In this document: piece after piece, positions 17,879 through 25,612 of the stretch
How positions within the stretch are numbered: position 1 is the first letter of the stretch
Layout: each line of letters starts with the position of its first letter
Assembly: GCA_001515955.1 (NCBI GenBank)
Contig: LOES01000062.1
Coordinates: 1 to 31,473 of the forward strand
DNA length: 31,473 bases
Direction: 5' to 3'
Source of the DNA: Clostridia bacterium BRH_c25
GTDB lineage: Bacteria; Bacillota_A; Clostridia; Lutisporales; Lutisporaceae
Made by a program: the position numbers and the translations under genes
The notes under the pieces: generated by a model
Told to the model about the DNA's origin: nothing
The model's input: the letters and a program-made list of their open reading frames with translations, nothing else
Database searches by the model: none

Positions 17879-17925
17879 TTGGATGCTTTTTCAAAAGGGT
17901 TAAGACTTCAATAGGAGTGTTTTGC

Positions 17926-17987
17926 AAAGGATGAGGTCGATATATAATATATCCGACCTCAATTATTCGTCCGTAATCCTTTTTTTT
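17926..17987 (+). terminator. Terminator after pth
   Basis: GAGGTCG (17933-17939) pairs with CGACCTC (17954-17960). An outer AAAGGAT (17926-17932) can pair with ATCCTTT (17976-17982), merging into a run of eight T at 17980-17987. Confidence 0.7.
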
Positions 17988-18006
17988 ATTAGGAAGCAAT
18001 GTTTTT

Positions 18007-18082
18007 CACTAAGAAATTCCACTACTTATGCTCCCGTCCTGTTGCTCCCGCAAAAAGACCCGCATAAGGGAATTTCTTAGTG
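18007..18082. repeat. 76-bp element with perfect 14-bp terminal inverted repeats
   Basis: CACTAAGAAATTCC (18007-18020) is exactly complementary to 18069-18082. Inside, after a four-base bulge, CTTATGC (18025-18031) pairs with GCATAAG (18062-18068). The central 30 bases repeat GCTCCCG and can form a small TTGC/GCAA hairpin. It sits between the pth terminator and the mfd ribosome binding site. It could be a small non-autonomous mobile element or a structured leader of mfd; no transposase is near. Confidence 0.75.
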
Positions 18083-18108
18083 TAAAACAAGGCTTTGGAG
18101 GTGAGAAA

Positions 18109-21100
18109 TTGAGTATCGATAACACGCTGAAGCCTCTTTATGAAATGGAAGAGCTTAATGAACTGCTTTCATCTCTTGAAGCAAACCTGAATATTGTAGA
18201 GGTATATGGTATTTCCGATACCCAGAAGGCTATAGCAGCCGCACTGATATGCAAGCATTTTGGGAAACCATGCCTTTTCATTACTCACAATGAGTTGCTT
18301 TCAAGGAAAATTTATGAGGACATATCTTTTTTTGACCCGGATATGGCAAATTTGCTGCCTGGCGGGGAGATGATGTTCCGAAGGATTGATGCCAAAAGCA
18401 AAGAAATTATGCAGAACCGTTTAAAGGCTTATGATGACATTATCAGTGGTAAAAATAGTATTGTTTGCGCTTCTATAGAGGCACTGCTTCCAAAAGCAGT
18501 GTCGCCTGAGCTTTTTGCGTCAATGGCGAGGGAACTTTACCTGGGTGAATCCGTCTTATTGGAAGAGATGAAGGAATATTTTATAAAGGCCGGCTACGAG
18601 CGCGTTGATATGGTAGAAGGAAAAGGTCAGTTCTCCATAAGAGGAGGTATAATTGATTTCTATTCTCCCATCCATCAGAATGCTGTCAGGATAGAGTTGT
18701 TTGACGATGAAATTGATTCTATCAGGTATTTTGATGTATTAACACAGCGGTCGGTAAGCAAAGCAAAAAAAGTGAGGATAACTCCTGCCAGAGAATTTAT
18801 TGTAACAAAAGAGGAGTTTGTCACAGGAGCAGAAAATCTCATGTTGGAGCTTTCTGCAAGACTCAGAACCTCGGGGGGTGACCGCAGGAAGAAAACCTCG
18901 GATACCAGGGTTAAGGAAAGGATATCGGAGGATATTGAAAAGCTGAAGCAGGGCATACATTTTGAAGGAATAGAGAAATATTCCCCATATTTCCCCCACA
19001 AGAACTATAGTCTTATAGAGTATATGAAAGACTGTATTATTTTCATAGATGAGCCCAATAGGGTAAAACAGCGGGTTGAGACCCTGGGGCTTGAGTTCCG
19101 GGAACATTTCAATCAGCTCCTGGAGGATGGGGAGGTTTTGCCGGGGCAGTTTGATTCCTTATTCACCTATGAGGATCTTCTTTTGAGGATGCGGGATAAT
19201 AGAAAAATCTGTCTGGATGCCTTATACAAGAGCAACATTGATTTTAATCCCCAGAAGACCATAAGCATTACCAGCCGTTCCATGCATCCTTTCCATGGAA
19301 AGCTTTCCATGCTGATGGAAGAGATTGTTACATGGAAAAAACGCAGATATAAGGTTCTTATACTTGCAGGGATGAGGGAAAGAGGCTTGCGGCTGGCCTC
19401 CGATCTTAGAGAGAGGGATATAGATGTAATATACAAGGACGAGCTTGACATTGAGCTGAAGGAAGGGCATATAGTTATTCTGCCCGGTATATTGAACAAC
19501 GGATTTGATTTTCCATCTATCAAGTATGCTGTGATAAGTGACAGGGAGGCTTTTGGTTCCAAGCGGAAGACCGCTGAAAAGAAAAAGGGTAAAGTCATAG
19601 ATGTTTTTACCGACCTTAAGGTAGGAGATTTTGTAGTTCACGAAAACCACGGCATAGGACAGTACATTGGCATTGAAAAGCTGAAGATAGACAATATGAT
19701 CAGAGATTATCTGCATATCAAGTATTCAGGCAATGATAAGCTTTATATACCCACCGACCAGCTGGACATGATACAGAAGTATATCGGGTCGGAGGACAAG
19801 GGCCCCAAGCTGAACAAGCTGGGTGGGGCAGAATGGGTGAAAGTAAAGACGAGAGCAAAGAAGGCCATAGAATCTATGGCTTTGGACTTGCTCAAGCTCT
19901 ATGCAGAAAGACAACAGGCTGTTGGCTTCGAATTCTCAAAGGATACAAAGTGGCAGAAGGAATTCGAGGACATGTTCCCCTATCAAGAGACCCAGGATCA
20001 GCTGCGTTGTATCGAAGAGATAAAGCAAAGCATGGAGGACCCCAGAGTAATGGAAAGACTTTTATGCGGAGACGTAGGATATGGCAAAACAGAGGTTGCA
20101 CTCAGAGCGGCCTTCAAATGCGTAATGGACAGCAAGCAGGTTGCGATTCTGGTGCCAACAACAATTTTGGCACAGCAGCATTATAATACCTGTATACAGA
20201 GGTTTGCCAACTTCCCTGTAAATATTGATGTTCTGTCCAGATTCAAGACTCATGCTGAGCAGAGCAAGGTAATTGCCAATCTTAAAAACGGTAATGTGGA
20301 CATAATAATAGGCACTCACAGGCTTTTGCAGAATGACCTGGCTTTTAGCGACCTGGGGTTGTTGATAATAGATGAAGAACAGAGATTTGGAGTCGCTCAC
20401 AAGGAAAAAATCAAAAGCATGAGGAAAAATGTTGATGTTCTTACGCTTACCGCAACTCCCATACCAAGGACACTGCATATGTCGCTGATAGGTATAAGAG
20501 ATATCAGTATAATCGAGGAGCCTCCGGAAGAAAGGTATCCGGTTCAGACCTATGTAATGGAGCAAAATGATGAGATTATAAGGGATGCCATTACAAAGGA
20601 AATTGGAAGGGGAGGCCAGGTATATTATCTGTATAATCGTGTGAGAAGCATACAAAAGGTTGCAGCAAGGCTCAAGGAGATGGTACCCGAGGCCAGGGTT
20701 GCGGTAGCACATGGACAGATGGATGAGAAGACTCTTGAGGATACTATGCTGGACTTTTATAATAATGAATATGATGTGCTGGTTTGTACGACTATAATAG
20801 AAGCAGGGTTGGACATACCGAATGTAAACACCATAATAATAAATGATGCTGATAAAATGGGGTTATCGCAGCTTTATCAGTTAAGGGGAAGAGTTGGACG
20901 TTCCAACAGACTTGCTTATGCATATTTCACATATCAAAGGGATAAGGTGCTGAATGAAGTTGCAGAGAAGAGGCTTCAGGCTATAAGAGAGTTTACCGAG
21001 TTCGGCTCCGGCTTTAAAATAGCCATGAGAGATCTGGAAATCAGGGGAACGGGCAATTTATTGGGCAGAGAACAGCATGGACATATGGAGGCAATAGGGT

Positions 21101-21624
21101 ATGACCTTTATATAAAGCTTCTTGAGGATACCGTAAGGGAGCTTAAGGGTGAAGCGGTTACTGAGGCTGTGGATACCTCCATAGAGCTTCAGATAAGTGC
21201 ATTTATTCCGGAAAGCTATATAGCTGATGAAAATCAGAAAATTGAAATATATAAGAAGATTGCATACATTAGCAGCCATGAGGATCTTTATGATATTGAA
21301 GAAGAGATAGAAGACAGGTTTGGAGATTTACCCGAGGTGGTCAGAAATCTTCTGGATATATCCTATATAAAGCATCTGGCCCGGAAATGTGGTATAGTAT
21401 CCATAGCTCAGAAGAAAAATAACATCATAGTGAAATTCAGCTCGGATAAAAGCATCAAGCCGCTGACTGCAATAAGAGTGGCAGGAGAATATATTAACAG
21501 GCTGCTTTTTACTGCAAGCGGGCAGCCATATTTTACGGTAAGGATAGACGAGGACAAACCGGATGAAAATATCAAGTTTATGAAGGAGTTCTTAGAAAAA
21601 ATTAGTAGTTTCCAGAATGAGTGA
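18109..21624 (+). CDS. mfd: Transcription-repair coupling factor Mfd
   Basis: A 1171-residue DNA translocase that removes RNA polymerase stalled at lesions and recruits UvrA. Visible in order: a UvrB-like N-terminal part, the CarD-like RNA polymerase-interacting domain starting near residue 504 (VGDFVVHENHGIGQYIGIEK), Walker A GDVGYGKTE near 654, the DEEQRFG box near 754, helicase motif VCTTIIEAGLDIPN near 905, and a C-terminal TRCF domain. The start is TTG 18109, five bases after GGAGGTGA; the encoded length then agrees with B. subtilis Mfd (1177). A frame extension to 18028 would run through the inverted repeat and is rejected. The leader carries the 18007-18082 palindrome. Confidence 0.96.
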   Translation: MSIDNTLKPLYEMEELNELLSSLEANLNIVEVYGISDTQKAIAAALICKHFGKPCLFITHNELLSRKIYEDISFFDPDMANLLPGGEMMFRRIDAKSKEIMQNRLKAYDDIISGKNSIVCASIEALLPKAVSPELFASMARELYLGESVLLEEMKEYFIKAGYERVDMVEGKGQFSIRGGIIDFYSPIHQNAVRIELFDDEIDSIRYFDVLTQRSVSKAKKVRITPAREFIVTKEEFVTGAENLMLELSARLRTSGGDRRKKTSDTRVKERISEDIEKLKQGIHFEGIEKYSPYFPHKNYSLIEYMKDCIIFIDEPNRVKQRVETLGLEFREHFNQLLEDGEVLPGQFDSLFTYEDLLLRMRDNRKICLDALYKSNIDFNPQKTISITSRSMHPFHGKLSMLMEEIVTWKKRRYKVLILAGMRERGLRLASDLRERDIDVIYKDELDIELKEGHIVILPGILNNGFDFPSIKYAVISDREAFGSKRKTAEKKKGKVIDVFTDLKVGDFVVHENHGIGQYIGIEKLKIDNMIRDYLHIKYSGNDKLYIPTDQLDMIQKYIGSEDKGPKLNKLGGAEWVKVKTRAKKAIESMALDLLKLYAERQQAVGFEFSKDTKWQKEFEDMFPYQETQDQLRCIEEIKQSMEDPRVMERLLCGDVGYGKTEVALRAAFKCVMDSKQVAILVPTTILAQQHYNTCIQRFANFPVNIDVLSRFKTHAEQSKVIANLKNGNVDIIIGTHRLLQNDLAFSDLGLLIIDEEQRFGVAHKEKIKSMRKNVDVLTLTATPIPRTLHMSLIGIRDISIIEEPPEERYPVQTYVMEQNDEIIRDAITKEIGRGGQVYYLYNRVRSIQKVAARLKEMVPEARVAVAHGQMDEKTLEDTMLDFYNNEYDVLVCTTIIEAGLDIPNVNTIIINDADKMGLSQLYQLRGRVGRSNRLAYAYFTYQRDKVLNEVAEKRLQAIREFTEFGSGFKIAMRDLEIRGTGNLLGREQHGHMEAIGYDLYIKLLEDTVRELKGEAVTEAVDTSIELQISAFIPESYIADENQKIEIYKKIAYISSHEDLYDIEEEIEDRFGDLPEVVRNLLDISYIKHLARKCGIVSIAQKKNNIIVKFSSDKSIKPLTAIRVAGEYINRLLFTASGQPYFTVRIDEDKPDENIKFMKEFLEKISSFQNE

Positions 21625-21698
21625 TTTAAGGTATAATTATTTAATGGTGTCCATTTGTCGATTATGATTCAAATTACAAGTAGGGGAGCGATGTACAA

Positions 21699-22670
21699 TT
21701 GTTTAACAGAAAATACAAGCTGCTTCTGGTATCCTTGGCACTTGTTGTGCTGGCAGCATTTCTTGCCGGCTGTAACATGGTAAGGATTAATCCGGAAGTT
21801 GACAATAACACTATAATAGCAAAGATCTCAGGTGAAGAAGTCAAAAAAGAAGAATTTAATAAAATGTTTGGAATATTCAAGTCTCAGTATGAGCAGCAAT
21901 TTGGCACTGAAGTATGGGATCAGGAGGTTGACGGCAGAAAATTTGGTGATGTTGCCAGAGAAAAACTGCTGGATATGCTGATTGATGAAAAACTGCAGAT
22001 GAAGAAAGCAGAAGAGCTCGGAATTACTATTACTGATGCTGAGGTAAACGATGAGATTGAAAAGGCCAAGAAGTACTTTGATTCGGAAGAGAAGTTCAAT
22101 GAATATCTGAAGGGACAGAGCATGGATCTGGAATACTTCAAGCAGTCCGTTAATAAGGAGCTTACAATTAACAAGCTTATAGAAAAGCTTACAGAGAAGG
22201 TTATATTGTCTGATGAAGAGGTAAAGGTTTATTATGATACCCATCAGAATGAATTCATAAGTGTTAAGGCAAGCCATATACTGCTTGATTCCAAGGAAGA
22301 AGCTGAGAAAATGCTTCAGAAGGTAAAAGGCGGGGAAAACTTCGCTGAACTGGCTATGCAGAATTCAAAAGACCCAAGTGCAAAGGAAAACAGTGGGGAT
22401 CTTGGTTATTTCAGATACGGAGACATGGTGGAGCCTTTTGAAACGGCTGCATTTGCATTAAAACCCGGAGAAATCAGTGAAATTGTTCAAACTGACTTTG
22501 GCTTTCATATTATAAAGGTTGAAGACAGCAAGCTTGACAAGTTCGAAGATGTAAAGGAACAGCTCAAGGGAAACCTGTTGAATGATAAGAAGAGCACGGA
22601 ATATGAAAAGCTTTTGGAAGAGATGAGAAAGAATGCTAATATAGAAAAATTCGTCAAGAATCTGAAATAA
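21699..22670 (+). CDS. PpiC/parvulin-type peptidylprolyl isomerase lipoprotein (PrsA-like foldase)
   Basis: A 323-residue lipoprotein folding factor on the outer face of the membrane. The signal peptide is residues 1-24 with lipobox LAGC and Cys25. Residues 40-165 form a SurA/PrsA-type helical chaperone part, and residues 188-280 are a parvulin domain (ASHILLDSKEEAEK, FAELAMQNSKDPSAKENSGDLGYF, PFETAAFALKPGEIS, TDFGFHIIKVE). A C-terminal helix follows. The start is TTG 21699, ten bases after GGGGAG; an ATG at 21691 is in another frame. A candidate promoter (TTTCCA, 17 bases, TATAAT at 21632-21637) lies at the mfd end. It probably helps fold exported proteins, perhaps including sporulation proteins. 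The prsA symbol is not certain. Confidence 0.9.
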   Translation: MFNRKYKLLLVSLALVVLAAFLAGCNMVRINPEVDNNTIIAKISGEEVKKEEFNKMFGIFKSQYEQQFGTEVWDQEVDGRKFGDVAREKLLDMLIDEKLQMKKAEELGITITDAEVNDEIEKAKKYFDSEEKFNEYLKGQSMDLEYFKQSVNKELTINKLIEKLTEKVILSDEEVKVYYDTHQNEFISVKASHILLDSKEEAEKMLQKVKGGENFAELAMQNSKDPSAKENSGDLGYFRYGDMVEPFETAAFALKPGEISEIVQTDFGFHIIKVEDSKLDKFEDVKEQLKGNLLNDKKSTEYEKLLEEMRKNANIEKFVKNLK

Positions 22671-22681
22671 GATAGTACATG

Positions 22682-22722
22682 TATAAAAGACAGCAGTATA
22701 TTAATACCGGCTGTCTTTTATA
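22682..22722 (+). terminator. Terminator after the foldase gene
   Basis: A 13-base perfect stem: TATAAAAGACAGC (22682-22694) with GCTGTCTTTTATA (22710-22722), 15-base loop, the TTTT tract lying in the descending arm. Confidence 0.75.
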
Positions 22723-22734
22723 TATCGCATTTTT

Positions 22735-22853
22735 CCGGGCAATGGGCAAGAGGCAAGGGGCAATAGGTTCAAGCCAGGCTTCGAAGCTCATCCCGAATTC
22801 CCATTGCCTATTGCCTATCGCCCATTGCCCGGAAGATTGCAGCGCAATCTTCC
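22735..22853. repeat. Palindromic element A with GGCAATG-type heptamer arms
   Basis: The left arm 22735-22767 and right arm 22800-22832 are inverted copies (28 of 33 positions agree). Both are built of tandem 7-base words of the type GGCAATG, GGCAAGA, GGCAATA, GGCGATA. The 32-base centre contains GCCAGGCTTCGAAGCT. A separate perfect hairpin with GAAGATTGC/GCAATCTTC arms and loop AGC (22832-22852) directly abuts the right end. An open frame across it has no homology or ribosome binding site. Confidence 0.85.
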
Positions 22854-22914
22854 ATTTGACATAATGTAAGAATTTTAGTGTGTTTTATTTATTATCTATA
22901 ATTTACAAAATTGT

Positions 22915-22944
22915 GTATAAAAAAACCTAGTTGGTAAAATAATA
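22915..22944 (+). promoter_or_regulatory. Candidate sigma-G promoter of spoVT
   Basis: GTATA (22915-22919) fits the sigma-G -35 GHATR. After 18 bases AATAATA (22938-22944) differs from CATWHTA only at the first base. spoVT is a sigma-G gene in B. subtilis. Confidence 0.45.
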
Positions 22945-22988
22945 ACCATTACAAACACTTATGTAAATCAAAAAAAGGAGGGTATAAG

Positions 22989-23546
22989 TTGAAAGCAACC
23001 GGAATCGTAAGAAGGATAGATGACCTTGGAAGAGTTGTAATACCGAAAGAAATAAGAAGAACTCTGCGTATAAGAGAAGGAGATCCGCTGGAAATATTCA
23101 CGGATAGGGAAGGCGAAGTCATACTTAAAAAATACTCCCCAATAGGTGAACTCAGTGATTTTTCAAAAGAGTATGTAGAGTCTCTCCATAGTTCACTGGA
23201 GCATATAACATGTATATCTGACAGAGATACCATTATTGCGGTTGCAGGTGCACCGAAAAAAGAACTGCTGGATAAAAGAGTCAGCCCTTCTCTGGAAAAG
23301 ATAATGGAAGACAAAACAACAGTTGTTTTAAGCCTGACCGGAGAAAACAAGATGATAAATATTTCTGCGGATGAAGAGGGTGCACCCAAGTACACCACAG
23401 GTGTAGTAGCACCGATTATGACTCAAGGTGATTCTATAGGAGCAGTCTTATTACTTTCTAAAGATCCAAACATACAAATGGGAGAACTCGAAGTCAAACT
23501 GTCGGAAACTGCAGCCAGCTTCTTAGGAAAGCAAATGGAGCAGTAA
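22989..23546 (+). CDS. spoVT: Stage V sporulation protein T, AbrB-family transition regulator
   Basis: A 185-residue forespore transcription regulator (B. subtilis SpoVT is 178). Residues 1-50 are the AbrB-type swapped-hairpin DNA-binding domain (ATGIVRRIDDLGRVVIPKEI, RIREGDPLEIF). Residues 55-183 are a GAF-like sensor domain (ISDRDTIIAVAGAPKKEL, GVVAPIMTQGDSIGAVLLLS). It tunes sigma-G genes, spore resistance and germination in relatives. The start is TTG 22989, eight bases after AAAAGGAGG. A candidate sigma-G promoter precedes it and a terminator follows. Between the preceding terminator and its promoter lies repeat element A. Confidence 0.96.
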   Translation: MKATGIVRRIDDLGRVVIPKEIRRTLRIREGDPLEIFTDREGEVILKKYSPIGELSDFSKEYVESLHSSLEHITCISDRDTIIAVAGAPKKELLDKRVSPSLEKIMEDKTTVVLSLTGENKMINISADEEGAPKYTTGVVAPIMTQGDSIGAVLLLSKDPNIQMGELEVKLSETAASFLGKQMEQ

Positions 23547-23560
23547 TGAGCGTTTGGCAA

Positions 23561-23592
23561 AAGTAGTAGTCTTAGAGGCTGCTACTTTTTTT
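23561..23592 (+). terminator. Terminator of spoVT
   Basis: AAGTAGTAGTC (23561-23571) pairs with GGCTGCTACTT (23577-23587), two G-U pairs, five-base loop, followed by a run of T to 23592. Confidence 0.85.
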
Positions 23593-23639
23593 ATTTTTGT
23601 TCTACTATCCCCAAATAGTGTATATTCTAAAAATATATA

Positions 23640-23747
23640 GATGCGAGATGCGAGATACGGGATACGAGAAGGTTCCGTGGTTTCTGTACCAAGACCCGTA
23701 AGGAATACCCCAACTTCTCTCGCATCTCGTATCTCGTATCTCGCATC
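23640..23747. repeat. Palindromic element B with GATGCGA/GATACGA heptamer arms
   Basis: The left arm 23640-23671 reads GATGCGA GATGCGA GATACGG GATACGA then GAAG. The right arm 23714-23747 is the inverse (TCTCGCA, TCTCGTA, TCTCGTA, TCTCGCA-type words) with only a few mismatches and a two-base indel. The 42-base centre includes AAGGTTCCGTGGTTTC at its left and AAGGAATACCCC at its right. It lies between the spoVT terminator and the flippase gene, in an otherwise gene-free stretch of about 350 bases whose last 130 bases are AT-rich and probably hold the flippase promoter. Confidence 0.85.
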
Positions 23748-23903
23748 TTCAGTATTTTGCGATTTAACTATGGAAATTTGGCAATATTAACAATGGAGAG
23801 TAAAATTGAATAATAAGGAAGTATATCATAAGAAATATATTATGTTAAAATGTACTATATGTGTTAAAATAATTATGTTTAAGTTATTTTGGGGAGGTCG
23901 CAA

Positions 23904-25505
23904 ATGAGTTCTAGAAAGCAATCATTTATAAGAGGAGCCGCGATACTTGCAATAGCGGGTATCATATCAAAGGCTCTGGGCGCGATATATAGGATACCTT
24001 TAGGCAGGATAATAGGTTCTGAAGGCATGGCGTATTACCAGACCGCATATGAGCTTTATATACTGATGCTGACAATTTCCGCTTACTCCATACCTATAGC
24101 AATATCCAAGCTGGTGTCGGAGAAAATAGAGCTGGGAAGGCGGGATGAAGCACACAAAACCTTTAAGGTAGCGCTTACATTAATAGCATTTTTAGGCATA
24201 ACGCTGTCGGCATTATTATTTTTAAATGCCCAAGGCTTTGTATCGGCTGTAAAGAACCCCAGAGCATATCTGGCTGTACTTTGTGTCGCACCGGCAATAT
24301 TCACCGTATCCTTAAGCGGAGCCTTCAGGGGATACTTCCAGGGCATGCAGAACATGACTCCAAGTGGAGTATCACAGGTGACGGAGCAGCTTGCCCGCGT
24401 GGTCTTCGGCTTCATACTGGCTATAGTATTTCTGCCATTAGGCTATGAGGCTGCAGCCGGAGGGGCAGTTTTTGGCACCACAATCGGCGGGCTTGTAAGT
24501 TTTCTTACACTCATATATATATACAGAGAAAGAAGAAGTGAGATAAGATTAGGTATACAAGCTTCAGGTAATATGAAAATGGAATCTGCATTAAGCATAG
24601 CAAAGAGGATAGTGATTTTTTCGGTACCTATAACGATTGGCGGCAGTATAATGCCTGTGATGACAGTAATTGATACATTTATCGTTATGGATAGGCTTCA
24701 GTGGGCGGGCTTCTCCCTTGAGACTGCCACCAGCCTGCTGGGACAACTTAAAGGTATGGCAGGAGCTTTTATAAATTTGCCGCAGGTGTTTACGATAGCC
24801 TTGGCGGCAAGCCTTGTCCCGGCAATTTCAGAGTCAATAGCCAGAAATGATTTTAGTGGAGCTGCCAGGAAGTCGGAGCTGGCAATAAGAGTAAGTCTGA
24901 TGGTTGGATTGCCTGCTGCTTTTGGACTTTTTATACTTGCCGATCCTATAATGAAGCTTATGTATCCGGCAGAACCGGCTACTTTGGGAATGGTACTCCG
25001 GTACCTGTCAACTGCAGTAATATTCCTGACCCTTGTCCAGACTATGACAGGAATACTTCAGGGCATGGGGAAGGAAAGAATTCCTGTAAAAAACCTGGTA
25101 ATAGGTGCATTGGTAAAAGTGGTGGTAAGCTATACACTGACTTCAGTGCCTTTTATAAACATAAGAGGTGCAGCTTTAGGTACTGTTGCAGGCTATGCAG
25201 TATCATCAATATTGAATCTGTCTGCAATAATAAAGTATCAAAAGTCCAATATGAGTATAACAAAGATAGTTATGAAGCCTGCAATAGCTACAGGAGCTAT
25301 GATGGCTGCGGCATATTTCAGCTATAGGCTGTTGTTTGAAGCTATAGGCAGAAATTCTGTAGCAACGCTCATAAGTGTTGCATTTGCCGCATTGGTATAT
25401 GTAGTAGTGCTTATACTTATTAAAGGCATTGCTACAGAAGAACTGGAAATGGCCCCAGGGGGCAAAAGGCTTTCAACCATATTGAAGAAAAAGGGACTAT
25501 TATAA
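23904..25505 (+). CDS. SpoVB/MurJ-like polysaccharide or lipid II flippase (YabM type)
   Basis: A 533-residue MOP-superfamily membrane protein with about 14 hydrophobic segments. The N-terminal FIRGAAILAIAGIISKALGAIYRIPLG region (written here by position, 8-34) and the SISE-like PAISESIARND motif near the middle are characteristic of the SpoVB/MurJ branch, which moves lipid-linked cell-wall precursors outward. Its place between spoVT and mazG is that of B. subtilis yabM, a SpoVB paralogue. ATG 23904 is six bases after GGGGAGG; the TTG at 23889 is rejected. Whether it serves vegetative wall or spore cortex synthesis cannot be told. Confidence 0.9.
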   Translation: MSSRKQSFIRGAAILAIAGIISKALGAIYRIPLGRIIGSEGMAYYQTAYELYILMLTISAYSIPIAISKLVSEKIELGRRDEAHKTFKVALTLIAFLGITLSALLFLNAQGFVSAVKNPRAYLAVLCVAPAIFTVSLSGAFRGYFQGMQNMTPSGVSQVTEQLARVVFGFILAIVFLPLGYEAAAGGAVFGTTIGGLVSFLTLIYIYRERRSEIRLGIQASGNMKMESALSIAKRIVIFSVPITIGGSIMPVMTVIDTFIVMDRLQWAGFSLETATSLLGQLKGMAGAFINLPQVFTIALAASLVPAISESIARNDFSGAARKSELAIRVSLMVGLPAAFGLFILADPIMKLMYPAEPATLGMVLRYLSTAVIFLTLVQTMTGILQGMGKERIPVKNLVIGALVKVVVSYTLTSVPFINIRGAALGTVAGYAVSSILNLSAIIKYQKSNMSITKIVMKPAIATGAMMAAAYFSYRLLFEAIGRNSVATLISVAFAALVYVVVLILIKGIATEELEMAPGGKRLSTILKKKGLL

Positions 25506-25510
25506 AGTAA

Positions 25511-25580
25511 AAGGTTCCGGGGTTTCGGGGTGTAGGGGCGCCCATTGGGCGTCCGCTGTGGGGGTGAACAGTGTTCACCC
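25511..25580. repeat. Element D: two tandem nine-base hairpins
   Basis: The element begins with AAGGTTCCGGGGTTTC (25511-25526). Two hairpins of the same build follow. The first is GGGCGCCCA (25536-25544), one base, TGGGCGTCC. The second is GGGTGAACA (25562-25570), one base, TGTTCACCC (25572-25580). Both are preceded by a G-run (GTAGGGG, GTGGGGG). It fills the 107 bases between the flippase and mazG genes. Confidence 0.75.
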
Positions 25581-25612
25581 AGATGAAGCAAAAGAAAAGA
25601 GGCGAAAAATAT

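Noticed and set aside
18028..18108. N-terminal extension of Mfd
   Set aside because: No ribosome binding site; it would lie inside the inverted repeat 18007-18082. TTG 18109 has GGAGGTGA and gives the family length.
22679..22864. 61-codon open frame
   Set aside because: It runs across the foldase terminator and palindromic element A, lacks a ribosome binding site and encodes only the repeat.
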